A stretch of DNA of 64,000 nt from Brucella pseudintermedia (GCF_042697365.1 NZ_CP137604.1), one strand, 5' to 3'; positions 9,194 to 17,754 are shown, numbered from the stretch's first letter. Numbers and translations: made by a program. Notes: generated by a model not told the origin, from the sequence alone.

Positions 9194-10174
9194 ATGGGAC
9201 TTCTGGTCGATGGCAAATGGCACGATGTCTGGTATGACACCGATAGCACGAAAGGCCGCTTTGAACGGTCGAAATCGCAATTCCGCAACTGGGTAACAGC
9301 TGACGGCAGCCCCGGCCCGACGGGCGAAGGCGGCTTCAAGGCCGAGCCGGGCCGTTATCACCTCTATGTTTCCTACGCCTGCCCATGGGCACATCGCACG
9401 CTGATCTTCCGCGCGCTGAAAGGCTTGGAAGACGTGATTTCGGTCTCGGTGGTGGATTATCTGATGGCGGAGGAAGGCTGGACCTTCCACGGCACCACCG
9501 GCAGCACCGGCGACGGCCTCTACGGCGCAAAGCGCCTCTACGAGATTTATACCCGCGCCGATCCGCATTATTCCGGCCGCGTGACCGTGCCCGTGCTGTG
9601 GGACAAGCAGCGCCAGACGATCGTCTCCAACGAATCGTCGGAAATTATTCGCATGCTCAACACCGCCTTCAACGCGTTCGGCGATGCCTCGCTCGACTTC
9701 TACCCGGAAGCGCTGCGCGGCGAAATCGATGCGCTCAACGATTTCATCTATCCCAACATCAACAACGGGGTTTACCGCGCCGGTTTCGCCACGACGCAGG
9801 AGGCTTATGAAGAAGCATTCGGGCAACTCTTCACCGCACTGGATGCGCTTGAGGATCGCCTTTCCCGCCAGCGCTATCTGACCGGCAAACGCCTGACGGA
9901 AGCCGACTGGCGACTATTCACGACGCTGTTGCGCTTCGATCCGGTCTATGTCGGCCATTTCAAGTGCAACCTGCGCCGCCTTGCCGATTATCCGAACCTT
10001 TGGAACTACACGCGCGAGCTTTATCAGGTGCCGGGCGTGGCCGCGACCGTGAACATGGAACACATCAAGGGTCATTATTATCGCAGCCACAAGACGATCA
10101 ATCCGACGGGCGTCGTGCCGCTTGGACCGGAAATCGACTTGTCCGCCCCGCATGACCGGGATCGCTTCCAATAG
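9194..10174 (+). CDS. yqjG: Glutathionyl-hydroquinone reductase (YqjG/ECM4-type GST)
   Basis: A 326-residue Xi-class glutathione transferase. These enzymes reduce glutathionyl-(hydro)quinones through a catalytic Cys in a CPWAHR motif, here at about residues 62-67 (SYACPWAHRTLIFRALKGL). The family's second signature is visible as YEIYTRADPHYSGRVTVPVLWD, with WDKQRQTIVSNESSEIIRML in the thioredoxin-like domain. The C-terminal helical domain contains LTEADWRLFTTLLRFDPVY. Length matches the family (about 310-330). It is transcribed alone: a divergent GNAT gene lies upstream and a strong hairpin terminator downstream. Confidence 0.9.
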   Translation: MGLLVDGKWHDVWYDTDSTKGRFERSKSQFRNWVTADGSPGPTGEGGFKAEPGRYHLYVSYACPWAHRTLIFRALKGLEDVISVSVVDYLMAEEGWTFHGTTGSTGDGLYGAKRLYEIYTRADPHYSGRVTVPVLWDKQRQTIVSNESSEIIRMLNTAFNAFGDASLDFYPEALRGEIDALNDFIYPNINNGVYRAGFATTQEAYEEAFGQLFTALDALEDRLSRQRYLTGKRLTEADWRLFTTLLRFDPVYVGHFKCNLRRLADYPNLWNYTRELYQVPGVAATVNMEHIKGHYYRSHKTINPTGVVPLGPEIDLSAPHDRDRFQ

Positions 10175-10298
10175 CACTTCCAACGGAAGTGCGAAGCGCC
10201 TGCGCGGTTCACTGGACTGATTTCTGATCCCGCTTCCACCCACTGCGCTTTTCCTGCAACAGTGCCGGAACAACATCAGCATTCTCTTAAATCTCTAG

Positions 10299-10330
10299 CG
10301 CCCCATTGATTTCGATCAATGGGGCGTTTC
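10299..10330 (+). terminator. Hairpin terminator after yqjG
   Basis: A perfect 12-bp stem (CGCCCCATTGAT at 10299-10310 and ATCAATGGGGCG at 10315-10326) is closed by a TTCG tetraloop and followed by TTTCC. It ends yqjG transcription before the OmpW promoter region. Confidence 0.8.
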
Positions 10331-10406
10331 CTTGCGCGGTCCAGATTGGCGCATCACTACCACTCCCCCAAGACTTCAAGACTGACCACGACTTAAGGAG
10401 AGAGAG

Positions 10407-11090
10407 ATGAACCGCTTCACGACAGCATTGCTGGCCGCTACCGCCCTCACTTTGGCCGCACCGGCGGCTTTTGCCGCGGACGCCATCGTAGCCCAGCCTG
10501 CGTCCGAAATTCAGGCCGTGCCGGAAGCCCTGTCGCCCTGGCAGATCCGTGTGCGCGCACTCGGCGTCGTTCCGCAGAATTCCGGCTATGTGAATGGCGT
10601 TTCCGGTTCGGATCTCGACTACTCCAAGTCGATCACGCCTGAACTCGACATCACCTACTATTTCACCGATAATTTCGCCGCCGAACTCATCCTCGGCACG
10701 ACCTATGCCAATATCAACGGTGCGGGTTCAATCGACGGCCTGGGCAAGATCGGCAAGGCCTGGATTCTGCCTCCCACGCTGACGCTGCAATATCACTTCA
10801 CCAATTTCGGCGCCTTCAAACCTTATGTCGGCGCGGGTGTGAACTACACGGTGTTCTACAATCAGGATGCGACCGGCGTCGAATATCTGAAGGTCAAGAA
10901 CGCATTCGGCGGCGCGCTGCAGATCGGCTTCGATTACATGCTGAACGAACATTGGGGCGTCAACTTCGACGTCAAGAAGCTGTTCCTGGAGCCGAAATTC
11001 GACGCCACGCTGGTTGGCGGCACCGAGGTAAGCGGCAAGGCCAAGCTCAATCCGTGGCTAATCGGCACGGGTATCACCTACCGCTTCTAA
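10407..11090 (+). CDS. OmpW family outer membrane protein
   Basis: A 227-residue beta-barrel protein. Residues 1-23 form a signal peptide (MNRFTTALLAATALTLAAPA then AFA) with cleavage before ADA. The barrel shows the OmpW pattern: WQIRVRALGVVPQNSG, ITPELDITYYFTDNFAAELI, LPPTLTLQYHF, FKPYVGAGVNYTVFY, and a terminal aromatic residue in GITYRF that fits BAM recognition. OmpW proteins are eight-stranded porin-like channels for small hydrophobic molecules. The ATG follows AAGGAGAGAGAG. It is a single-gene unit. Confidence 0.9.
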   Translation: MNRFTTALLAATALTLAAPAAFAADAIVAQPASEIQAVPEALSPWQIRVRALGVVPQNSGYVNGVSGSDLDYSKSITPELDITYYFTDNFAAELILGTTYANINGAGSIDGLGKIGKAWILPPTLTLQYHFTNFGAFKPYVGAGVNYTVFYNQDATGVEYLKVKNAFGGALQIGFDYMLNEHWGVNFDVKKLFLEPKFDATLVGGTEVSGKAKLNPWLIGTGITYRF

Positions 11091-11128
11091 ACTTCAGACG
11101 CCACGGTGAAGGCGCGGCGGATGCGCCT

Positions 11129-11584
11129 TCACCAAACCGGCAGCGGCTCCAGGTCGTGAAGTGCTTCCTGAAGGCGCCGCTTGGTCGAGGGCGTGGTTCC
11201 CTCCGGCAGATTGTCGAGCGGAAAAAAACCGCATTCGGCAATTTCGCGGTCAGGCAAGCGCGGCTCTGTCTGCTCGAATTGCCTGCACACATAGAGCGCC
11301 ACATGATCGCGCGGCGATGCATGGGCGTTCTTGTAAAGCGCGAAAAGCCGGGGGGAGCCTTTCAGCACAATATTGCATTCCTCGCGCAGTTCCTTTTCCA
11401 GTGTCTCCATAAAGGTCTCGCCACGTTCGACGCCGCCGCCCGGCAATTGCCATCCGGGTACATAGGTATGCCTTACCAGAAAAACTGAATTGGCCTTCTC
11501 ATCGAACACAATAGCCCGCACTCCTAATGTCATTGGGCGTCGTAATAAAAAATATGTATGAAATATAAAATGTCGAAAGCGCAT
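11129..11584 (-). CDS. Nudix hydrolase
   Basis: A 151-residue protein that hydrolyses a nucleoside diphosphate linked to another group; the substrate is unknown. The Nudix box lies near residues 48-71 (LPGGGVERGETFMETLEKEL then REECNI). It is slightly non-canonical: the first Arg of the usual REL is Lys and the final Gly is Asn, but the metal-binding Glu pair is kept. Start is ATG 11584; an internal ATG at 11533 (MTLGVRA) is an alternative, although the longer N-terminus (YFLLRRPMTLGVRA) is typical of rhizobial relatives. It converges with OmpW. Confidence 0.82.
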   Translation of the reverse strand: MRFRHFIFHTYFLLRRPMTLGVRAIVFDEKANSVFLVRHTYVPGWQLPGGGVERGETFMETLEKELREECNIVLKGSPRLFALYKNAHASPRDHVALYVCRQFEQTEPRLPDREIAECGFFPLDNLPEGTTPSTKRRLQEALHDLEPLPVW

Positions 11585-11690
11585 TCCGTCTCTCCGCGAA
11601 GCAATCTACTTCGTATTAATGCATCAATGTCATCAACAAAAAGTCGCTAAACAGGTTTTGATTTTAAACATTATCCAGTAAACGGGGCAT

Positions 11691-11956
11691 AGGCTCAGGA
11701 CCTGTTAATTTGCTGGAAATGGCACCCGAAATGACAAGAGCTGCTAGGAGAGACGCGAAGAACGGGGTGGTTTCCCCGGTCAAGCGGTTCGACGCAGCAG
11801 ATCGCCAGTCCTTTCGGTGTCCGAAGGATGTGGTCCATCCGCCCGGCTACTTCGTCGAAGAGGCTCGAAAATGAACCACATTTCCTTCGCATCTTCTCCT
11901 CGTATCCAAACGGATGGCCTCACACCATTTCTATCAAATTAGCAGGTCCTGAGCCT
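11691..11956. repeat. 266-bp element bounded by 22-bp inverted repeats
   Basis: The arms 11691-11712 and 11935-11956 are inverted copies matching at 21 of 22 positions (outer ends AGGCTCAGGACCTG and CAGGTCCTGAGCCT). They enclose about 222 bp with no convincing gene; a 65-codon leftward frame (11695-11892) has no recognisable domain. The right arm stops one base before the ATG of the metallophosphoesterase. It could be a MITE-like non-autonomous element or an invertible segment. No clear target-site duplication is seen. Confidence 0.65.
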
Positions 11957-11957
11957 T

Positions 11958-12860
11958 ATGTTCCGTCTCGCCCACATATCCGATATTCACCTTTCACCGC
12001 TGCCGCGCGTGCGATACCGCGAATTGGCGTCGAAGCGCATTACCGGTTACATAAACTGGCTGCGCAATCGTAAAAATGCGATGCACGGAACCGTTCTGGA
12101 CAGTCTCATTTCCGACATGCAAGCGCAGTCGCCGGATCATATCGCGGTCACGGGCGACCTCGTCAATCTGGCGCTCAATCTGGAAATCGACATCGCCCAT
12201 GACTGGCTCACAAAATTAGGCAATTCGCACGATGTTTCGGTCGTTCCCGGCAATCATGACGCCTATGTGCCCGGCGCGCTCGACAAATCCTGCCGGAAAT
12301 GGGAACCGTGGATGCGCGGCGATGGCATCGACAACCACGGCAACCGCCCGCAATTCCCCTATATGCGCGTGCGCGGTCCCGTTGCGCTAATCGGTGTTTC
12401 CTCAGCGCGCGCGACAGCGCCTTTCATGGCCAGCGGCGACTTCCGTTCAGCGCAGGGCAAGCGTCTGGCGGCCATGCTGGATGAAACCGGTGCCCGCGGG
12501 CTTTTTCGCATCGTCATGATCCATCATCCGCCGATCCATGGCGCGACGCCCGCGCATAAGCGTCTTTATGGCATTCGCCGCTTCCAGAAGATCATACGAA
12601 AACATGGCGCGGAACTCGTTCTCCATGGCCATACCCATCTTATCACGCATTACGAGATCGACGGGCCGAACGGCAAGGTTCCAGTCATCAGCGTACCATC
12701 TGCGAGCCAGAATTTTGGCGGTCACAAACCCGCTGCCCGTTATAACATATTCAATATCGACAAACGGTCGGAAGGCGGCTGGTCCTGCCTCATGGAAGAA
12801 CACGGCGTTTCCGATGCCAGCGAGAAAATAACGAAGCTCAACGAGCGCGTTCTTTATTGA
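11958..12860 (+). CDS. Metallophosphoesterase (calcineurin-like)
   Basis: A 300-residue calcineurin-like phosphoesterase with all dinuclear metal motifs: HISDIHLSP near the N-terminus (residues 6-14), VTGDLVN, VPGNHDAY, IHHPPIHG and LHGHTHLI. Class III cyclic nucleotide phosphodiesterase-like enzymes share this layout, but the substrate cannot be read from the sequence. No signal peptide, so cytoplasmic. There is no good ribosome-binding site ahead of ATG 11958, and the inverted-repeat element ends immediately upstream, so its promoter must be inside or beyond that element. Its own hairpin terminator has been split by the downstream insertion sequence. Confidence 0.85.
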   Translation: MFRLAHISDIHLSPLPRVRYRELASKRITGYINWLRNRKNAMHGTVLDSLISDMQAQSPDHIAVTGDLVNLALNLEIDIAHDWLTKLGNSHDVSVVPGNHDAYVPGALDKSCRKWEPWMRGDGIDNHGNRPQFPYMRVRGPVALIGVSSARATAPFMASGDFRSAQGKRLAAMLDETGARGLFRIVMIHHPPIHGATPAHKRLYGIRRFQKIIRKHGAELVLHGHTHLITHYEIDGPNGKVPVISVPSASQNFGGHKPAARYNIFNIDKRSEGGWSCLMEEHGVSDASEKITKLNERVLY

Positions 12861-12873
12861 TTCCACAACAAAA

Positions 12874-12891
12874 ACGGCGCCGAAGCGCCGT
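12874..12891. repeat. Left copy of 18-bp target duplication of the IS1182-type element
   Basis: ACGGCGCCGAAGCGCCGT occurs here and again at 14421-14438, directly flanking the insertion sequence. The sequence is itself a perfect hairpin (ACGGCGC, CGAA loop, GCGCCGT). With the AAAA before it here and the TTTTC after the right copy, it reconstitutes the original terminator of the metallophosphoesterase gene. Confidence 0.88.
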
Positions 12892-14420
12892 CAGACCGCT
12901 GACAAACCCATCGATATTTTCGACGGGTTTTGTTCTGGGAAGTATGCTGTTTTGGGCGGCAGAGTTTTGACGCAGATTGAGAAGGGTGTATCCGGCTCAT
13001 GCGCTGACCGGTTTTGGCCCTTTGGTGAGCGCCATTGCGATCTTCTTGATGTTCTGGGCACTCGCGGCTAGCAGGCATTGCCATCTGACCTTGATGAGGC
13101 CACGGAACCTGGCATAGCGATGTCCATGCAACTGCTTGGCATCGGCAAAGGAACGCTCCACCGTCTCCTTGCGTCGTTTGTAGATGGCCTTGCCCCAAGG
13201 CGTGAGGCGGTGGGTGTCGGTGCGCTCGCGGGCGTCGGCCCACACATGGCGGGTGATGATGCGTTCCGCCCTGGCGTTGCTGGTGCAGGAGGCGAGAAGC
13301 GGGCAGTCGCCGCAGATGGCCGGATCGGAGCGATAGTGGCGATAGCCGTTGCGGTCGGTGGTGGCATAAGTCAGGAGTTGGCCTTCAGGGCAGCGATAAC
13401 CATCCACCGCGCCGTCATAGACGAATTTCGACTTGCGCATCATGCCGGGTTTGGGTGGTGTCGGATTGCGATAGCCGGTGACACCGAGAATGGCGCGCTC
13501 CTCCAGTCCCCTGGCGATGCCGGATGTGGCATAGCCGGCATCGAGCCCGACGGCGCCGACAGCAAAGCCGAAGCGCTCACGCTGCCGGTCAAGCCGGCCC
13601 AGATAGACGATGCTGTCATGGACGTTTGCCGGGGTGACATGGGTATCGGTGATGATGGCAAGCTTTCCGTCCACCGTGCGGTGGTCGAGATAGAAGAAGC
13701 CCTTCGGCTTGCCGTCGCGCACCATGTAGCCGCTGTCAGGATCGGTGCGACTGACCTTGGTCTCCTTCACCTGCGGCGCGTGCTCTTTTTCCTTCAATGG
13801 CTTCTGGCCGTGCAGCGCCCGCTCGGCCTCGATCGCCCGGTCGAGAGCGGCCCAATAGTCGGCACGCGATTTCTCGATCATGGCCAGATCATACTTGCCC
13901 TTGTTGGCATTGGCCTTCAGATGGGTCGAGTCGGTATAGAGCACTGTGCCATCGACCAGCCCATGGCCAATCGCCTGTTCGACGATATGGTCGAAGATGT
14001 CCTGGGCCACCGATGCGTCGTTGAAACGCCGGCGGCGGTTCTGCGACAGCGTCGAGGCATCGAACACACCATCGGTCAGCTTCATCCTCAGAAACCAGCG
14101 ATAGGCGACATTGACCTCGATCTCGCGCACCAGCTGACGTTCCGAGCGGATGCCGAACAGGTAACCGATGAACAAAGCCTTGAACATCAAGGTCGGATCG
14201 AGCGCCGGGCGGCCGTTGTCGGCGCAGTAAAGTCCGGCAACGCGGTCGTGGATGAAGGAGAAGTCGATCACAGCATCGATCTTGCGAAGCAGGTGATCCT
14301 TCGGAACCAGACTGTCGAGCGTTACCATCTCGAGAGCTGTCTGCGACGGAGCGGGTTTCTTCAGCATGACCCAATGAATCACAAACCCCTGAACAAGGCC
14401 AGGGGTTTGTCAGCAGTCTG
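12892..14420 (-). mobile_element. Insertion sequence, IS1182 family (1529 bp)
   Basis: The element is bounded by 18-bp imperfect terminal inverted repeats (left CAGACCGCTGACAAACCC; right GGGTTTGTCAGCAGTCTG; 17 of 18 match) and carries one transposase gene. It is flanked by direct copies of an 18-bp palindromic hairpin, so it inserted into a terminator. Insertion next to hairpins is known for IS1182 relatives. Both ends and the transposase are intact, so it is potentially active. Confidence 0.9.
12997..14382 (-). CDS. IS1182 family transposase
   Basis: A 461-residue DDE transposase. The N-terminal DUF772-type domain is visible (VPKDHLLRKIDAVIDFSFIH, then GRPALDPTLMFKALFIGYLF, SERQLVREIEVNVAYRWFL). 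The catalytic domain shows the first Asp in VLYTDSTHLKANANK, the second in VGLDAGYATSG and the Glu in ETVERSFADAKQLHGHRYAR. A zinc-like Cys cluster (CGDCPLLASC) lies between them. Length is normal and there is no frameshift. The gene opens shortly inside the right terminal repeat, as expected for a single-gene element. Confidence 0.94.
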   Translation of the reverse strand: MIHWVMLKKPAPSQTALEMVTLDSLVPKDHLLRKIDAVIDFSFIHDRVAGLYCADNGRPALDPTLMFKALFIGYLFGIRSERQLVREIEVNVAYRWFLRMKLTDGVFDASTLSQNRRRRFNDASVAQDIFDHIVEQAIGHGLVDGTVLYTDSTHLKANANKGKYDLAMIEKSRADYWAALDRAIEAERALHGQKPLKEKEHAPQVKETKVSRTDPDSGYMVRDGKPKGFFYLDHRTVDGKLAIITDTHVTPANVHDSIVYLGRLDRQRERFGFAVGAVGLDAGYATSGIARGLEERAILGVTGYRNPTPPKPGMMRKSKFVYDGAVDGYRCPEGQLLTYATTDRNGYRHYRSDPAICGDCPLLASCTSNARAERIITRHVWADARERTDTHRLTPWGKAIYKRRKETVERSFADAKQLHGHRYARFRGLIKVRWQCLLAASAQNIKKIAMALTKGPKPVSA

Positions 14421-14438
14421 ACGGCGCCGAAGCGCCGT
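14421..14438. repeat. Right copy of 18-bp target duplication, still a terminator
   Basis: The second copy of the hairpin target. Here it is followed by TTTTC, so the terminator structure of the metallophosphoesterase unit is now displaced 1.5 kb downstream. It sits between the insertion sequence and the 3' end of leuA (leftward), and may act in both directions. Confidence 0.8.
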
Positions 14439-14459
14439 TTTCATTTCATTTATGTTCGC

Positions 14460-16193
14460 TCACTTCCCGATAACGCGGTTGGCAGCCGAGACAATCGCTT
14501 CCAGTGAAGCGCTGACAATATTGTCATTGATGCCCGCGCCGAACAGCTTGCCGCCCGGATGAGCCATTTCGACATAGGATATAGCCGAAGCGTCCGAACC
14601 CTGCTGTAGCGAATGTTCGGAATAATCGACCACCGACATCTTTACGCCGAGATATTTGGACAGCGCATCGACAAAACCGTCGATCGGGCCGGTTCCCTTG
14701 CCCTCGATATTTTTTGTCACGCCGTTATCGGTGATTTCGGCGGTGAGAATGCGGCGGCCCTTCTGCTCGGGATCGGGCATGGTGTGATGATCGACGAACT
14801 TGATGCGTGCGCCGGGCTGGGTGACATAGAGCTTCTGAAACTCGTCGTGAATGCGCTTCGACGGCAGTTCCTTGCCTTCTTCATCGGTAATGTTCTGGAT
14901 GATCTCGCGGAACTCGACTTGCAGGTTGCGCGGCAGGTTGAGGCCGTAATCGGCTTGCAGGATATAGGCGATGCCGCCCTTCCCCGACTGCGAATTGATG
15001 CGGATGATCGCTTCATAGGAGCGGCCCACATCCTGCGGGTCGATCGGCAGATAAGGCACTTCCCAGACCGGCGAATTGGCCGAACGGCGCGCCTTCATGC
15101 CCTTGTTGATCGCATCCTGATGCGATCCGGAGAAAGCCGTATAGACCAGTTCACCGACGTAAGGGTGACGCTCGGCAATCTTCAACTGGTTCGAATATTC
15201 ATAGACTTCCTTCATCCGGTTGATGTCGGTGCAGTCCAGTTCGGGGTCCACGCCCTGCGTATACATGTTGAGCGCCAGCGTTACGATATCGACATTGCCG
15301 GTGCGCTCGCCATTGCCGAACAGCGTGCCTTCAACACGGTCGGCGCCCGCCATCAGGCCCAGCTCGGTAGCGGCGATGCCCGTGCCGCGATCATTATGCG
15401 GATGCAGCGAGATGATCAGGTTTTCGCGATTATCGAGATTGCGGCACATCCATTCGATCTGATCCGCATAGACGTTTGGCGTGTTCATTTCCACCGTCGA
15501 AGGCAGATTGACGATCAGCTTGTTGTCCGCCGTTGGCTTCACAATATCGATGACGGCATTGCAGATTTCCAATGCCACTTCCAGTTCAGTGCCGGTGAAG
15601 CTTTCCGGCGAATACTGGAAACGATAGCCGCCCCCTGTAGAATTGGCTGCCTTGGCGGCCATATCCATGATCATCTTTGCTGCATCGGTCGCGATCTGCT
15701 TGATACCGCCCACATCCTTGGCGAAGACCACGCGGCGCTGCAATTCACTGGTGGAATTGTAGAAATGGATGATCGGCGACTTCGCGCCTTCCAGCGCCTC
15801 GAAAGTCCGCGTGATCAGTTCGGGACGGCACTGGACCAGCACCTGCAAGTCCACTTCGTCCGGCACATCGCCATGCTCGATGGCCCAGCGGCAGAAGTCG
15901 AAATCCGTCTGCGAAGCGGAGGGAAAGCCGATTTCGATTTCCGGAAAGCCCATATCGACCAGCAGGCGGAACATGCGCTCCTTGCGGTCATGGCCCATCG
16001 GGTCGATCAGGGCCTGATTGCCGTCGCGCAGGTCGACCGAGCACCAGATCGGTGCCTTTTCAATGCGCTTGGACGGCCAGGTGCGATCATCGAGCCGGGG
16101 AGCTGGGAATGGCGAATATTTGGTGCCTGCAATCGGCATGCCCTTGCGGGCAGAGATGGACTTTGTTTGCGGCTTGGCTACGGACTGATTCAT
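14460..16193 (-). CDS. leuA: 2-isopropylmalate synthase
   Basis: A 577-residue enzyme that condenses acetyl-CoA with 2-oxoisovalerate, the first step of leucine synthesis. It belongs to the longer LeuA type 2 class (about 560-580 residues). The HMGL-like barrel shows WCSVDLRDGNQALIDPM with metal-binding Asp, and SLHPHNDRGTGIAATELGLM with metal-binding His residues. The C-terminal LeuA dimer domain (about 440-577) is the leucine feedback domain. GGGAGGAAACGAAA precedes ATG 16193. A Leu-rich leader peptide and stem-loop lie directly upstream, indicating attenuation control. Confidence 0.95.
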   Translation of the reverse strand: MNQSVAKPQTKSISARKGMPIAGTKYSPFPAPRLDDRTWPSKRIEKAPIWCSVDLRDGNQALIDPMGHDRKERMFRLLVDMGFPEIEIGFPSASQTDFDFCRWAIEHGDVPDEVDLQVLVQCRPELITRTFEALEGAKSPIIHFYNSTSELQRRVVFAKDVGGIKQIATDAAKMIMDMAAKAANSTGGGYRFQYSPESFTGTELEVALEICNAVIDIVKPTADNKLIVNLPSTVEMNTPNVYADQIEWMCRNLDNRENLIISLHPHNDRGTGIAATELGLMAGADRVEGTLFGNGERTGNVDIVTLALNMYTQGVDPELDCTDINRMKEVYEYSNQLKIAERHPYVGELVYTAFSGSHQDAINKGMKARRSANSPVWEVPYLPIDPQDVGRSYEAIIRINSQSGKGGIAYILQADYGLNLPRNLQVEFREIIQNITDEEGKELPSKRIHDEFQKLYVTQPGARIKFVDHHTMPDPEQKGRRILTAEITDNGVTKNIEGKGTGPIDGFVDALSKYLGVKMSVVDYSEHSLQQGSDASAISYVEMAHPGGKLFGAGINDNIVSASLEAIVSAANRVIGK

Positions 16194-16268
16194 TTTCGTT
16201 TCCTCCCGGCTGTCGACGGATTAAGGCCGTCAAGCGCGGACAATATTGATCGATATAAGGGTTTTCTG

Positions 16269-16319
16269 GAAAGGAGCACGGGCCTGCGACCGGGGGATCG
16301 ACCGCCGGACGCTCCTTTC
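16269..16319 (-). promoter_or_regulatory. Stem-loop of the leuA attenuator
   Basis: GAAAGGAGC (16311-16319, read leftward) can pair with GCTCCTTTC (16269-16277). The 5' arm begins on the stop codon of the Leu-rich leader peptide, so a ribosome at the stop would cover it. No U-run follows the 3' arm, so it is not an ordinary intrinsic terminator. It may act as an antiterminator or work together with Rho. Confidence 0.55.
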
Positions 16320-16416
16320 AGCGAGCCCGGCGATCGCCGCTAAGGCCGAGGGTAAGAAGCGAGTTTAGAACGCAAACATCAACGCGCGCGCCGAAGGCGG
16401 CTGCGGAATGTTCCAT
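16318..16416 (-). CDS. leuL: Leucine leader peptide (leuL)
   Basis: A 32-codon open frame upstream of leuA. Its C-terminal half, VCVLNSLLTLGLSGDRRAR, has five Leu codons among nine positions (VLNSLLTLGL), the hallmark of a leucine-sensing leader. The TGA overlaps the arm of the downstream stem-loop, giving the expected coupling between translation and RNA folding. An upstream in-frame ATG at 16440 would add eight residues; neither start has an obvious ribosome-binding site. The start is uncertain, the leader role is well supported by position and composition. Confidence 0.75.
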   Translation of the reverse strand: MEHSAAAFGARVDVCVLNSLLTLGLSGDRRAR

Positions 16417-16490
16417 GGATGTTGCGCTTTTGATCGTCATGGGAAAAGCTTTTACACGCGCGCTATCCGCCATGCAAGACAGTATTTCAG

Positions 16491-17399
16491 TCAGGCAAAT
16501 GGCACGGCGCTGGTTCCCGGCGGCAGCTTCGCCTCGTCCTCCGGCTCGACATGGATCACCACGCGCGCGCTGTCGATCTCCTTCTTCAGGGCATCTTCGA
16601 TACGGTCGCAAATCACATGGGCATCGCCGACGCTCATTTCGGCGGCAACGACCAGATGAAACTCGATGAAGGTGACCCGCCCGGCAATACGCGTCTTGAG
16701 GTCGTGAACCTCGATGGCGCCCCCCGCATTGGCCGAAATCACGTCGCGGATGCGCATTTCCTCGGTCGGCTCCACGGCAATATCCATCAGCCCCTGCACC
16801 GAGGAATTGATGACATGCCAGCCCTGCCAGAGAATGTTGATGGCGACCAGTATGGCAAGCAGCGGATCAAGTATCGCCCAGCCTGTAGCCACGGCTCCCA
16901 CAAGGCCAACCAGAACGCCGGCGGAGGTGAACACATCGGTCATGATGTGCTTGCCGTCGGCTTCCAGCGCAGGCGAACGGAACCTGCGGCCGGTGCGAAT
17001 CAGCAATGTGGCCCACAGGCCGTTTATGATGGCCGCGGCCGTATTGATGGTGAGGCCGAGCCAGGGCTCATCGAGCTTGCGCGGTGTTTGCAGCGCAAAC
17101 CATGCCTCGCGGAAGATCAGGAGTGCGGCCACCGTGATCAGGACGCCTTCGACGACAGCCGAAATATATTCGGCCTTGTGATGCCCGAATGGGTGATTGC
17201 CATCCGCGGGCTTGTAGCTCATGCGGATTGCCCACCACGCACCGATGGCCGCAATCACATTGACGATCGATTCCAGCGCGTCCGAGTAAAGCGCCACGGA
17301 GCCGGTCAGCGCATAGGCCAGATATTTCAGGCCCATCACACCGAAAGCAATGGGAATAGACCAAGCGGCAAGCCGCCGAACCTTTGCACTCGCGTCCAT
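16491..17399 (-). CDS. Cation diffusion facilitator (metal/H+ antiporter)
   Basis: A 302-residue CDF exporter for divalent metals such as Zn, Co, Fe or Mn at the inner membrane. Six membrane helices are followed by a cytoplasmic ferredoxin-like domain. The metal-site residues are visible: YSDALES in helix 2, HPFGHHKAEY after helix 2, and ADGKHIMTDVFTS in helix 5. The C-terminal domain has FIEFHLVV and VIHVEPED. The metal cannot be assigned from these motifs. The stop lies 75 bp before the leuL leader ATG, so the leader region must contain its own promoter or be read through from here. Confidence 0.9.
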   Translation of the reverse strand: MDASAKVRRLAAWSIPIAFGVMGLKYLAYALTGSVALYSDALESIVNVIAAIGAWWAIRMSYKPADGNHPFGHHKAEYISAVVEGVLITVAALLIFREAWFALQTPRKLDEPWLGLTINTAAAIINGLWATLLIRTGRRFRSPALEADGKHIMTDVFTSAGVLVGLVGAVATGWAILDPLLAILVAINILWQGWHVINSSVQGLMDIAVEPTEEMRIRDVISANAGGAIEVHDLKTRIAGRVTFIEFHLVVAAEMSVGDAHVICDRIEDALKKEIDSARVVIHVEPEDEAKLPPGTSAVPFA

Positions 17400-17470
17400 G
17401 ATGAACCTTTGATTATCTTGATCTGTCCCGAAACCAGGACGGGCCTACGCACAGCCCTTCATTCGTTCGC

Positions 17471-17570
17471 TAGAGCACCGGCCCGAAAACCGGAACCGCT
17501 CTAACTATTTGTTTTGCCGCCTTTTCCAACGCAAAACCGTTTCCAGCTTCTCGGGATGCGCTCCAGCACG
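17471..17570. repeat. Dispersed palindromic repeat cluster in a 416-bp gene-free gap
   Basis: The gap 17400-17815 holds TAGAGCaCCGG...CCGGaaccGCTCTA (17471-17503), a nested dyad of the GAGC family. It is followed by TTTTCCAACGCAAAACCGTTTC, the reverse complement of part of the repeat at 30834-30880. The rest of the gap up to the trpE terminator at 17755 shows no supported gene. Confidence 0.6.
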
Positions 17571-17754
17571 CGGGGCGTATCCTCAACGCATCTGGCATAC
17601 GCAGCAGCAATTCGCCGCTGTTCTATACCCTAGAATATCGGAATTTCGTACCCTGTTTTTGTAGTTCCCAAATTTAATTTTCTCCTGCAAATGCAAGGCA
17701 TTAAACTTGCAAATGAGTTGCCGAAGCAGGCAATGGGCAAGCCCCGGCAAATCT

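Noticed and set aside
11695..11892. 65-codon leftward frame inside the inverted-repeat element
   Set aside because: No ribosome-binding site or family similarity; more likely non-coding element DNA.
13078..14421. 447-codon rightward frame inside the insertion sequence
   Set aside because: Antisense to an intact DDE transposase whose catalytic motifs are all present.
14613..16343. 576-codon rightward frame opposite leuA
   Set aside because: Antisense to a complete 2-isopropylmalate synthase; composition is typical of a mirrored frame and no domain is visible.
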